Assembly: GCF_000826685.1 (NCBI RefSeq)
Contig: NZ_JROO01000043.1
Coordinates: forward strand, 1-63,854
DNA: 63,854 nucleotides
From: Streptomonospora alba
GTDB taxonomy: Bacteria; Actinomycetota; Actinomycetes; Streptosporangiales; Streptosporangiaceae
Direction: 5' to 3'
Part shown: positions 55,401-63,532 of the stretch, in pieces
How the letters are laid out: every line of letters begins with the position of its first letter
Numbering within the stretch: the stretch's first letter is position 1
Position numbers and translations under genes: made by a program
The notes under the pieces: model-generated
Told to the model about the DNA's origin: nothing
The model's input: only the letters and a program-made list of their open reading frames with translations
Databases searched by the model: none

Positions 55401-56478
55401 CCCACGACGCGCAGCTGCGTGCCGCCCTGGTGGATGGGCGTTTCCGCCGCAACTGGCGCGCCTGGTCGGCCTTAGCCCAAGGCGCGGTGCCCGCGGATCA
55501 CCCGGTGGCGGCCATGGTGGGGCTGGACAACATGCTCACCGCCGACGGCGCCGACCACCGGCGCCTGCGCGGACTGATCTCCCAAGCCTTCACGCCCGGC
55601 CGGATCGCGGCTTTGCGTCCCGCGATCTGGGGGCGGGCCGAGAAGCTGGTGGAGGAGCTCGCCCTCGCCGCAGGGCCGGTGGATGTGAAGGCCGCCTTCG
55701 CCTACCCGCTGTCCCAGCAGGTCTTCGGGGACCTGTTCGGCATCGGCGACACCGACCACGGCCGCATCCGCGCGATGGTCGACACCGCCTTCTCCACCGC
55801 GCCCCCGGACGAGGTGCGGGCGATGCGGGCCGAGGTCGACGCCTACCTCGACGAGGTGATCGCCGCCAAACAGGACGCGCCCGGTTCCGACGTGGTCTCG
55901 GCGCTCGTCGGGGCCCGTGAGGGCGGCGAGGGGCTGACACCCGCGAGCTGCGCGACACCCTGTGGCTGCTGCTCACCGCCGGCTATGAGACCACCGCCTC
56001 CGCGCTGGCCAACGGCATCGAAACCCTGCTGGGTTCCCCTGATCAACTCGCGCGGTCGTGTGCGGGCGAGGCGGCCTGGCTGGCGGCCGTGGAGGAGATC
56101 CTGCGCGCCGCGACCAGCGTCGCCACGCTGCCGTTCCTCTTCGCGTCCGAGGACGTCACCGTCGCCGGCCACACCATCGCCGCGGGTGAGGCGGTGCTGC
56201 TGTGCTACCTGGCCGCCAACCGCGACCCCGCCCGTTACGGCGAGGCCGAGGCCCTGGATCTGGGAGCGATGCGGCCTCGCCACCTCGGCCTGGGCCACGG
56301 GCCCCACGTGTGCCTGGGGGCCGCGCTGGCGCGCGCTGAGCTGGAGATCGGCCTGTCCACTCTGTTCGCCCGGTTCCCTCGGGCCCGCCGGGTCGAGCCC
56401 GCCCCGCCGCGGCTGGGGTCGGTGTTCATCAACTCCCCCGCCGCGCTGCCGGTGCATCTGGAGCCCGCCGCCGCATGA
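55277..56478 (+). pseudogene. Canonical (CYP154-like) cytochrome P450 with a frameshift (pair 1)
   Basis: GTG 55277 follows GGAGGTG. Frame 1 encodes the N-terminal half (IVLVPGQAHAQARELHAAGP, LDNMLTADGADHRRLRGLIS) to GGEGLTP near 55940. The frame then shifts to LRDTLWLLLTAGYETTASAL, a normal AGxET I-helix, then VEEILRAATS with a normal ExxR, and the haem loop LGHGPHVCLGAALARAE. Adding one C near 55941-55945 gives PAELRDTL and a product of about 400 residues. Closely related to the P450 at 58524-59765. The defect could be an error or real decay. Confidence 0.8.
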
Positions 56479-56502
56479 CCCCCTCGACGCAAGGAGCACG
56501 CA

Positions 56503-56637
56503 ATGGTCTACCCCGCACGAACCGTCCCCGGTTCCGCCTCCTCGACGCGGACCCCAACGGCCGCCGCCGCGGACCAGGAGCCCATGGTGCTGCCGGTCGC
56601 GATCGGTAGCGGCGCAGGGCTGGCGGGTGCCCAGTGA
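56503..56637 (+). CDS. 44-residue peptide gene between the P450 pairs
   Basis: ATG 56503 is preceded by a strong AAGGAG at a six-base spacing. The 44-codon product starts MVYPARTVPG, is rich in Ser, Thr and Ala, and ends MVLPVAIGSGAGLAGAQ. Its stop overlaps the GTG start of the next gene (GTGA), so it is translated as part of the operon. There are no Cys residues and one Tyr (residue 3). It may be a leader or coupling peptide, or a substrate for the flanking P450s; no family is recognised. Confidence 0.5.
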   Translation: MVYPARTVPGSASSTRTPTAAAADQEPMVLPVAIGSGAGLAGAQ

Positions 56638-57209
56638 ACGACATCGACATCGCCGGCGTCGTGGCGCGTCTGCGTCGTGATTACCCGCAGTGGACCGTCA
56701 CCCACCACGCCACCGCGGCCGCCCCGGGTGGGATCTTCCTCGCCCGCCGCCCGGTGCCCACCGACGACGGCACCGAGGCCTTCGCCGCGGCAGCCTCTGA
56801 CGAGCAGGAGATGCGTCGGCGCCTGGACATCCAGGAGAGCCTCATCCAACGCTTGATCAGCCTCAGCCGCGGCGGCTCCCTCGCCCTGGACCACGATGCC
56901 GAGGTCGCCGCGGTGATCGCCGACCTGGAGGACGCTCACCCGCGCTGGCGCCTCAGCTACGAGATCGGCTCCCTAGGCGCAACGTTCACGGCCCGGCGAA
57001 CTCTTCCCCCGCACCATGCCGACCTGGGGCTGTTGGAGACCGTGACCGCCCCGAGCGCGCAGGAGCTGAGCTGGCGTCTGGCCTCCCAAGACGCGCAAAT
57101 CGCCGCCGTGTCCATGGCTGAGGGGCCCGAGGCGGATCCCGCCGGGAGCCTCACCGACACCGTGGCCGGCTTCGAGGACCTGCTCCGCCGCGCCGCCGGC
57201 GAAACCTGA
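56634..57209 (+). CDS. Hypothetical protein with two tandem copies of a ~65-residue domain
   Basis: 191 residues. Copy 1 (about 5-75) reads DIAGVVARLRRDYPQWTVTH, then FLARRPVP and EQEMRRRLDIQESLIQRL. Copy 2 (about 88-160) reads EVAAVIADLEDAHPRWRLSY, then FTARRTLP and AQELSWRLASQDAQIAAV. The copies share the pattern (D/H)P-x-W and a final helix with RL..Q. No catalytic motif is visible. The position inside a P450 operon suggests an accessory or binding role. The GTG start overlaps the 44-codon gene by four bases. Confidence 0.7.
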   Translation: MNDIDIAGVVARLRRDYPQWTVTHHATAAAPGGIFLARRPVPTDDGTEAFAAAASDEQEMRRRLDIQESLIQRLISLSRGGSLALDHDAEVAAVIADLEDAHPRWRLSYEIGSLGATFTARRTLPPHHADLGLLETVTAPSAQELSWRLASQDAQIAAVSMAEGPEADPAGSLTDTVAGFEDLLRRAAGET

Positions 57210-57252
57210 CCCGAGCCCTCGACACCCGTCCGGCCCTCCCCCTGACCAACTG

Positions 57253-58638
57253 GTGCCCCTGATGACGATCGAACCCTTCCCGCTCTACGCCCACACCGGC
57301 CCACCCGCCGAGCTCTGGCCCAGCCTGCGCGCCCGCTACCCCTCCGGTATCGCCCCGGTCATGCTCGACCCCTACACCCGGGCCTGGCTGCTACTCAGCT
57401 GGGAGACCAACAAGCAGGTGTTCCGCGATCCGCTGGAGGTCTACTCGGTCGACCCACGGTGGTGGCGCGAAGGCACCGACGGCACCGTGCCCGAAACCTC
57501 GGGGCTGAAGGCCATCTACCGCCCCCGCGACAACGCCCGCCACCACGACGGAGCCCGCCACCGCCACTACCGCCAGGCGCTGGAGAACGCGTTGGGCGCG
57601 GTCGACCAACGCCGACTGATCGCCGAGGTGGACGAAGCGGCCGACCTACTCGTCGCGCGCTTCGCTGCCCGCGGGTGGGCCGATCTCATCGAGGACTACG
57701 CCGCACAGCTGTCGGCGATGGCCCTGACCCGTTTGCTCGGCCTCGACGACGAGACCGGTGCCCGGGCGTGTACGGCCATGCGCCAACTGTGGGACGGCGG
57801 CGGAGGCGGCGACGCCCTGGCCGGTTGGTACGACCTCTATGCCGTGCTGGCGGAGTCAGCCAAGCACCAGCGGGACGTGCCGGGCGACGGGGTGATCGCC
57901 GGCCTGATCGACGCAGGACACACCGACGAAGAAGTCGCCGACCAGGCATCCCTGGTCGTCTCGGTCACCCACGATCCCGGCGCGCACCTGATCGGCAACA
58001 CCCTGCGGGCGCTGCTGACCGACCGGACGCTGCGGGGCGAGGTATTGGGGGCACGTACCCGCACCGCCGATGCGCTGGATCTGACGCTCGTGCGCGATAC
58101 CCCGATGCGCACCCTCATCGGGCGCTGGCCCCGCGTCGACCACCGCATCGGCGACTACACCGTCCACCAAGGCGACATGGTCGTCTTCGGCCTGGAGTCG
58201 GCCAACCAAGACCTCATCGACAAAAGCGGGATCACCCATCCGCAGGGGGCGCCGGCCTACATCGCCTGCGACACCCACGCCCTGGGCGCCGGCACCCGTG
58301 CACACCTGGCCTGGGGAGTGGGCGCCCACCAGTGCCCGCACAGCAGCCGCGATATCGCCACCACCATCGCCGAACACGCCATCGACCGGCTGCTGGCCCA
58401 GCTGCCGGACATGGCGCTGGCCGTCGACTCCACGGCGCTGGTGCGGCGGATGTCGTTGACCATCAACGGCCTTGAACGCCTCCCGGTCCAGTTCCAACCC
58501 ACCACGATCACCAAGGGACAGACATGGCAGAGCCCCGCCCGCCCCTCGTCCTCGACCCCGGCACCAGCCACGCCGACCTCGCACCGCACCTCCTCGCCCA
58601 TGGCCCGCTTGCTCAAGTGGATCTTCCCGGAGGGATAA
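57253..58638 (+). CDS. CYP157-like cytochrome P450 lacking ExxR (pair 2)
   Basis: A 461-residue paralogue of the P450 at 53976. Haem loop LAWGVGAHQCPHSSRD (the usual Phe is Trp), I-helix VSVTHDPGAHLIGNTL without AGxET, K-helix ALDLTLVRDTPM with neither Glu nor Arg of ExxR. The product runs 115 bases into the next gene, the extension being Ser/Pro/Thr-rich as in pair 1. Starts are GTG 57253 or ATG 57262; neither has a strong ribosome-binding site. Confidence 0.85.
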   Translation: MPLMTIEPFPLYAHTGPPAELWPSLRARYPSGIAPVMLDPYTRAWLLLSWETNKQVFRDPLEVYSVDPRWWREGTDGTVPETSGLKAIYRPRDNARHHDGARHRHYRQALENALGAVDQRRLIAEVDEAADLLVARFAARGWADLIEDYAAQLSAMALTRLLGLDDETGARACTAMRQLWDGGGGGDALAGWYDLYAVLAESAKHQRDVPGDGVIAGLIDAGHTDEEVADQASLVVSVTHDPGAHLIGNTLRALLTDRTLRGEVLGARTRTADALDLTLVRDTPMRTLIGRWPRVDHRIGDYTVHQGDMVVFGLESANQDLIDKSGITHPQGAPAYIACDTHALGAGTRAHLAWGVGAHQCPHSSRDIATTIAEHAIDRLLAQLPDMALAVDSTALVRRMSLTINGLERLPVQFQPTTITKGQTWQSPARPSSSTPAPATPTSHRTSSPMARLLKWIFPEG

Positions 58639-59765
58639 GGGTGTGGGCCATCACCCACTACGACGCGCTGAAAGAGGCACTGCGCAACGAGCCCGAGGCC
58701 TTCGTGCGCAACATGACCAACTGGCGCGCCCTAGCCGAGGGGGAACTCAACCGGGCCAACCCCATGGTCGCGATGCTGGATGGCATGGACTCCATGCTGC
58801 AGTCCAACGACCCCGACCACGCCCGGGTGCGCCGCCTGGTGCAGAAGACCTTCACCCACCGGCGGATCCAACACCTGCGCCCGCAAGTGGAGGCGGTGGT
58901 GGACCAACTGCTGGACGGGGTGGAGGCCGCCGGGCGCGAGCGCACCGTGGACCTCAAGTCCGAGTTCGCGGTACCGCTGCCCATCCGGGTGATCTCGGAC
59001 CTGCTGAGCATCCCGGAAGAGGACTCGGCCACGATCCAGGACCTGACCACCCGCGCCCTGTCAGGGCTGCACCCGGGGGTGATGGAGGAGTTCTGGGCCT
59101 TCATCGACGACACGATCGAGCGCAAACGCGCCCGTCCCGACGAGGGTCTGATCAGTGCGCTGATCGCGGTGCGCGACGAGGATGAGGCCCGGCTCAGCCC
59201 CAAGGAGCTGCGCGACAACATCCTGCTGTTCTACGTCGCCGGCTATGAGACGACCATGGGGGTGCTGACCAGCGGGGTGCAGGCGCTGCTGGAGCACCCC
59301 GACCAGCTCGAACTGATCCGCACCGGGCAGGTCGCGTGGTCCCAGGCCATCGAGGAGATCCTGCGCTGGCAACCCTCGGCGGCCACCCTGCCGATGATGT
59401 TCACCGCCCGCGACGGGGTCCGGATCGGTGACGTCGTGCTGGACAAAGGTGAGCCTCTGCTACTGGCCTACCTGGCCGCCAACCGCGACCCGGCCGTGTG
59501 GGAACACGCGGACACGTTCGACATCACCCGCGAGGCAGGGGCGCACCTGGCCTTCGGTCACGGACCGCACCACTGCCTGGGCGCACCGCTGGCCCGGATG
59601 GAGCTGGGGATCGCCCTCCCCGCCGTCTTCGAACGGTTGCCCGACCTGCACCTGTGGGGCGAGCGCCCCGGCCCGGCTCCCAGCCTGCTCATGCACCACC
59701 CCGCCTCCCTGCGGGTGATCCTGGCCCGCCATGTCGGCCGCGGCGCCTCCATGGTCGCCGCCTGA
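58524..59765 (+). CDS. CYP154-like cytochrome P450 (pair 2), intact
   Basis: A 413-residue canonical bacterial P450. I-helix LLFYVAGYETTMGVLTSGV, K-helix ExxR in AIEEILRWQPS, PxRxD-like region and haem loop LAFGHGPHHCLGAPLARMELG. AAGGGA precedes ATG 58524, inside the preceding P450 gene. It is closely related to the frameshifted P450 of pair 1 and is the only undamaged conventional P450 of the set. Electron-transfer partners are not encoded nearby. Confidence 0.9.
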   Translation: MAEPRPPLVLDPGTSHADLAPHLLAHGPLAQVDLPGGIRVWAITHYDALKEALRNEPEAFVRNMTNWRALAEGELNRANPMVAMLDGMDSMLQSNDPDHARVRRLVQKTFTHRRIQHLRPQVEAVVDQLLDGVEAAGRERTVDLKSEFAVPLPIRVISDLLSIPEEDSATIQDLTTRALSGLHPGVMEEFWAFIDDTIERKRARPDEGLISALIAVRDEDEARLSPKELRDNILLFYVAGYETTMGVLTSGVQALLEHPDQLELIRTGQVAWSQAIEEILRWQPSAATLPMMFTARDGVRIGDVVLDKGEPLLLAYLAANRDPAVWEHADTFDITREAGAHLAFGHGPHHCLGAPLARMELGIALPAVFERLPDLHLWGERPGPAPSLLMHHPASLRVILARHVGRGASMVAA

Positions 59766-60000
59766 CCACGGCCACCGCTGAGACGACCGGGCCATGCGCT
59801 CCGCGCCAGCCGCGCCGATACACCCGCCGATCCGTATCGGCGCCGGCCCCAGGGGAGACAGCGCGTCGAGCCGGGCCTGGTCACCGGTGGAGCGCGTGCT
59901 GAGGCGCGCCCCACCGGGACCACCCTCCCTGAACGAGACGGATCCCTTGATGCACATCAACGCCGGCCCCCGGCCAACTCCCACCCCTTGGAACACGCCA

Positions 60001-60855
60001 ATGACATCCGATGACGAAGGCGTCCCGCCGAGCCCCGCCTTCACTACCGACAAAGCCACCCCGGCCCGCGTCTACGACGCGCTGCTCGGCGGCAAGGACA
60101 ACTACGCCGCCGACCGCGCAGCCGCCGCACGGATCAAAGCGCGCGAACCCAACGCCGAACTGGTCGTCCACGCCAACCGCGCGTTCCTGCGCCGGGCAGT
60201 GACCTACCTGGTCGCCAACGCCGGTATCCGCCAGATCATCGACCTAGGCTCCGGGCTGCCCGAGCAAGACAACGTCCACCAGGTCGCCCAGACCATCGCC
60301 CCGGAAACCCGCGTGGTCTATGTCGACAACGACCCGATCGTGGCCACCCACGGCCACGCCCGCCTGGCCGACAACCCCAACACCGCCGTGATCACCGCCG
60401 ACCTGCGCGACACCACAACCGTCATGGACGCCCCCGAAACCCGACACCTGATCGATCCCACCCAGCCGTGGGCGCTGCTGGCCGTGGCGGTGTTCCACTT
60501 CATCCCCGAGGACCCCGCCGAGATCGTGGCCGCCTACCGAGCCCACATGCCCCCAGGCTCGCACCTGGCGCTGAGCCACCTGTCCCAGGACGCCACCACC
60601 CCCGAGGTCGCCGAGGAAATCACCCGCACCTACGCCGAACAGGCCACCGCCCCCATGGTGCTGCGCAGCCGCGAGGAGATCACCCGGATCTTCGCCCGCA
60701 TGGCGCTGGTGCCGCCCGGACTGGCGCTCATCATGAACTGGCGCCCACCCGTCGCCCCCGTGGCGCCTGACCGGGTGTGGTTGTTCGGCGGCGTCGGCCG
60801 CCTGCCTGCGCCCCCTGACACCCGGAGCGCGACCTCAGGAAAGCACGCCCCATGA
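60001..60855 (+). CDS. SAM-dependent methyltransferase (PF04672 type)
   Basis: A 284-residue S-adenosyl methyltransferase family protein. The N-terminal signature PARVYDALLGGKDNYAADR (about 19-37) is followed by the SAM-binding IIDLGSGLPEQDNVHQVAQ, VVYVDNDPIVATHG and the DLRD segment; the C-terminus has MNWRPP and WLFGGVGR. This actinobacterial family is often near HTH regulators and P450s; its acceptor is unknown. The start could also be ATG 59950. The stop overlaps the next small ORF (ATGA). Confidence 0.88.
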   Translation: MTSDDEGVPPSPAFTTDKATPARVYDALLGGKDNYAADRAAAARIKAREPNAELVVHANRAFLRRAVTYLVANAGIRQIIDLGSGLPEQDNVHQVAQTIAPETRVVYVDNDPIVATHGHARLADNPNTAVITADLRDTTTVMDAPETRHLIDPTQPWALLAVAVFHFIPEDPAEIVAAYRAHMPPGSHLALSHLSQDATTPEVAEEITRTYAEQATAPMVLRSREEITRIFARMALVPPGLALIMNWRPPVAPVAPDRVWLFGGVGRLPAPPDTRSATSGKHAP

Positions 60856-60971
60856 CGAGCCTTCCTCAGACGGGCCGCCGTGGCGTCACCCGCCCCGATC
60901 TGCGCGCCACCCTGGCACTCTTCGTCGGCAGCTCCTCTGGTCGCCGCCACGCGCGAGAAAGGTGCTCATGA
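60852..60971 (+). CDS. 39-residue ORF, ATGA-coupled on both sides
   Basis: Starts in the stop codon of the methyltransferase gene and ends in the start codon of the next ORF, both through ATGA overlaps. The product is basic (MTSLPQTGRRGVTRPDLRAT, then LALFVGSSSGRRHARERCS) with no known family. The tight coupling argues that it is translated, whether or not the peptide itself has a function. Confidence 0.45.
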   Translation: MTSLPQTGRRGVTRPDLRATLALFVGSSSGRRHARERCS

Positions 60972-61147
60972 GCCTTCCCACCACCGTGGTCGTCGTTGTG
61001 GCGGGCGAGGTGGTCCTCATCGGCGCATTCGCCGGCCGGGCCCGCCGTGACGGCGCAGACAAGGCTGCCTATCACGTGCTGTTTCCCGCCACCGCCGTCG
61101 TGCTGGGCGTCATCCTCGCGCTGGCGCACCTGGCCGGCTGGTGGTGA
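60968..61147 (+). CDS. 59-residue membrane peptide
   Basis: Two hydrophobic segments (VVVVVAGEVVLIGAFAG at about 7-23 and VLFPATAVVLGVILALAHLA at about 37-56) joined by a basic loop (RARRDGADKA). GAAAGG precedes the ATG. It is the third member of an overlapping gene series and lies upstream of a membrane-protease-like gene. Function unknown. Confidence 0.55.
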   Translation: MSLPTTVVVVVAGEVVLIGAFAGRARRDGADKAAYHVLFPATAVVLGVILALAHLAGWW

Positions 61148-61249
61148 GCACCATCCCACCGATCCGCGCCCCGCCCGCGGGAGAACCAGCACCCCACTCC
61201 CCAGCGACTCCGAGCCCTTCTTCCACCATTGCCGAGACAGAGACCGATC

Positions 61250-62131
61250 GTGACGACACCCCCCTCAACCACCGCCACCGCCCCCACAGCAACCTCCGAC
61301 CCGCCGGTGCGCGGGTGGCGGCGCCTGCTGCCCCAACCCACACCCGCCTCGGCCCTGCCCGCGCCCAAGCCGATGCCGGCCTGGCTCGCCTACACCGCCT
61401 TGGTCCTCGCCTACACCGTGACGTTCGGCTACTCGCTGACCGGCATCGTGGCGGCCTACCTCTCCGGCGGCACCGCACCGGTCACCCACCCGCCCACAGC
61501 CCAGAACTTCTGGTCACAGGCCCTGCCCGGCTGGATCCAGCACGCCGTCCTCCTCCTGGTGGTCACCGCGGTGGTGCTGCTGGTGGCCTGGCGGCGCCGC
61601 ATCCGCGTGCACGATCTGTTCGCCCCCGCACCGCCCTCGGCCCCCACCGCCGAGAGCAAGCAGCGAGCGCGCCGCCAGGCCCGGACCGTGTTCCTTTGGG
61701 CACTGGCCGGGATGGCGGCCTGGATGGTGGCCTCCTCCGTCATCGGCCAACTGGTGCCCGCAGGCCTGGCCGGCGGGTTCGCCATCGAGAACCGCAGCGA
61801 TGCCATGTGGATCGTCGGGCTGCTGGGACCGACCCAGTTCACCACCGCCCTGATCGAGGAACCCGTCGTCGTGGCGGTGCTGGTGATCCTGCTCAGTGCG
61901 GCCTACCGACCGGCCGCCGAAATCTACACGGTCGGGGCGATCGCCAAGGTGGCCTACCACGCCTACTACGGGCCCGTGGTGCTGCTGCTGATCCCCGAGG
62001 CGCTGCTGGTGCTGTGGCTGTATCGGCGCACCGGGCGGCTATGGGCCGTCATCTGCGCCCACGCCGCCTACAACGGCGCCTACTCCCTCCTGGTGATCGC
62101 CTGGCCGCCCGTCGCCGCCTACATGGGCTGA
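61250..62131 (+). CDS. CPBP-family intramembrane protease-like protein
   Basis: A 293-residue polytopic membrane protein with about eight hydrophobic segments. The CPBP (CAAX protease/bacteriocin-processing) signature is visible: TALIEEPVVVAVLVI with the Glu-Glu pair (about 200), VAYHAYYGPVVLLLIP with a His and HAAYNGAYSLL with the second His. Such proteins are glutamic peptidases or membrane partners that process prenylated or peptide substrates. GTG 61250 is preferred to the upstream TTG 61229. Confidence 0.78.
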   Translation: MTTPPSTTATAPTATSDPPVRGWRRLLPQPTPASALPAPKPMPAWLAYTALVLAYTVTFGYSLTGIVAAYLSGGTAPVTHPPTAQNFWSQALPGWIQHAVLLLVVTAVVLLVAWRRRIRVHDLFAPAPPSAPTAESKQRARRQARTVFLWALAGMAAWMVASSVIGQLVPAGLAGGFAIENRSDAMWIVGLLGPTQFTTALIEEPVVVAVLVILLSAAYRPAAEIYTVGAIAKVAYHAYYGPVVLLLIPEALLVLWLYRRTGRLWAVICAHAAYNGAYSLLVIAWPPVAAYMG

Positions 62132-62235
62132 GCACCCACGCCGCGGTCCCCGCACGAATCCCCCTCGCGCGGGGACCCTCCGCACCCCAGCCGTCATCGA
62201 CTTCGCTGCCGAACTTCCCAGCACAGGAAGCATCC

Positions 62236-63048
62236 ATGACACCGCCCTCGAAACAGATCCGCATCGCGTCGCAGAACCTGAAACACGGCGGCATCCAGAC
62301 CGGCGACGGCCGCCCCGACGACCGGTGGCCCACCATCGCCGCCGATCTCCGCACGGTGCAGCCCGACATCGTGTGCCTGCAGGAGTGCCACGGCTGGAGC
62401 GACCACCTCCGCGCCCAGGTCTACCGCGCCGAACAGGACCTCGGCATGCGCCTGGCCGGGCTCGTGCGCGGCCGCGCGGTCGGGGGCAACGCCGTCTTCT
62501 ACCGACCCGAGGCCATGGCGCAGTGCGGGTGGGCCGACGCCTACGCCCAGGAGACCTACACCGGCCTGGGAGTCGCGCTCTTCGACGTCGCCGGCTGGTC
62601 CCAGCGGCTGGCCGTGGCCAGCACCCACCTGACCACCACCAGCGCCGAAGCGGCGATCGACGAGGCGATGCGGGTGGCCGACCGCATCACGCGCTACAGC
62701 GCATACGGGGTGATGATCGGCGACATCAACACCCACCCCGTGCGCGACGGCGGTAGAGCCCCCGACGCGGCGACCGCAAAGCCGCTGGACCGGGCGGCGC
62801 GCTGGGACAGCGACGACCAGCCCGATCGGCGCGTGGCCCACCGCCTGCACCGCGCCGGGCTGGTGGACGCAGCCGACCACCTCGCCCAAAAATCCGGCGA
62901 CACCCGTCTATACGCACCGACGGGCCACGGCGGCATCCGGGTTGATCAGGCACTGGTGACAGCACCGCTGACCGCGAAGCTCACCACCTACGAACGGGTG
63001 GAGACGGCCAGCGACCACACCGGGATCGTGATCGGAATCGACCTGTAA
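62236..63048 (+). CDS. Endonuclease/exonuclease/phosphatase-family protein
   Basis: A 270-residue EEP-fold metal-dependent phosphodiesterase. The N-terminal IRIASQNLKHGG, the metal Glu in DIVCLQECHGW, the VASTHL segment, IGDINTHP and the terminal ETASDHTGIVI are the expected catalytic elements. It is cytosolic with no signal peptide. ATG 62236 is preceded by AGGAAG. The substrate (nucleic acid, inositol phosphate or other phosphodiester) cannot be told. Confidence 0.85.
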   Translation: MTPPSKQIRIASQNLKHGGIQTGDGRPDDRWPTIAADLRTVQPDIVCLQECHGWSDHLRAQVYRAEQDLGMRLAGLVRGRAVGGNAVFYRPEAMAQCGWADAYAQETYTGLGVALFDVAGWSQRLAVASTHLTTTSAEAAIDEAMRVADRITRYSAYGVMIGDINTHPVRDGGRAPDAATAKPLDRAARWDSDDQPDRRVAHRLHRAGLVDAADHLAQKSGDTRLYAPTGHGGIRVDQALVTAPLTAKLTTYERVETASDHTGIVIGIDL

Positions 63049-63195
63049 TCCACGCGCGCCGGTTGAGTACCGGCCACCGCTTCCCATGCAGTCCAGCCTT
63101 CGCCCGTCACCACAACAGGTGGACGCGGTCGCCGTCGAGGTAGCGGCGGGCGGCGATGGACATCCGCAGGCCCCCGGGACTGACCCGTGAGGACC

Positions 63196-63414
63196 AGCCC
63201 ACCCCCACATCCGTGGAGCTCGGCGGCCCTTCAGCAGACGGTGCACATCGACGGCCGGTTCCTCCCCACGTCCCCACGTCCGTGGGGCTCGGGCATGCCT
63301 AGAATGCGGCATGCTCTCGATAGCCGGTCCATCCCCACGCGTGCGGGCAGCACTCCCCGGTATGCCCGTTTCAATAGCTGCCGAGAGGACCATCCCCGCG
63401 CGTGCGGGCAGCAC
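63196..63414 (-). CRISPR. Short type I-E-like CRISPR array with four repeats, decaying at the left
   Basis: Repeats are at 63196-63223, 63257-63292, 63326-63353 and 63387-63414, separated by three spacers of exactly 33 bases. The two right repeats are 28 bases and nearly identical (end GCGTGCGGGCAGCAC). The two left ones share the distinct ending TCCGTGG(A/G)GCTCGG. The second repeat is 36 bases because TCCCCACG is duplicated inside it. On the minus strand the repeat begins GTGCTGCCCGC and ends GGGGATGG(A/T)CC, the usual type I-E form in actinomycetes. Degeneration at the left indicates a leader on the right (after 63414), where the sequence is AT-richer. No cas genes are in the window. Confidence 0.85.
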
Positions 63415-63530
63415 ACTGAATGACCTGCGCCTTCGCCGACCCTATAAGCCGATTTCATTCACTTCACAAGAAACCGACAAAAGCCCCACGCTTCCGCGGA
63501 CTCACAGCTGTCTTAAGGCCGGAATCAGTC
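63415..63530 (-). promoter_or_regulatory. Probable CRISPR leader
   Basis: AT-richer sequence directly flanking the best-conserved repeat (contains CTATAAGCCG and ACTTCACAAGAAACC). No gene is seen in it. The assignment as leader follows from repeat conservation rather than a known leader motif. Confidence 0.4.
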
Positions 63531-63532
63531 TC

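Noticed and set aside
63107-63183. Short minus-strand frame resembling a protein C-terminus (LRMSIAARYLDGDRVHLLW)
   Set aside because: Only about 24 residues; it looks like a gene tail but is too short to assign to any family.
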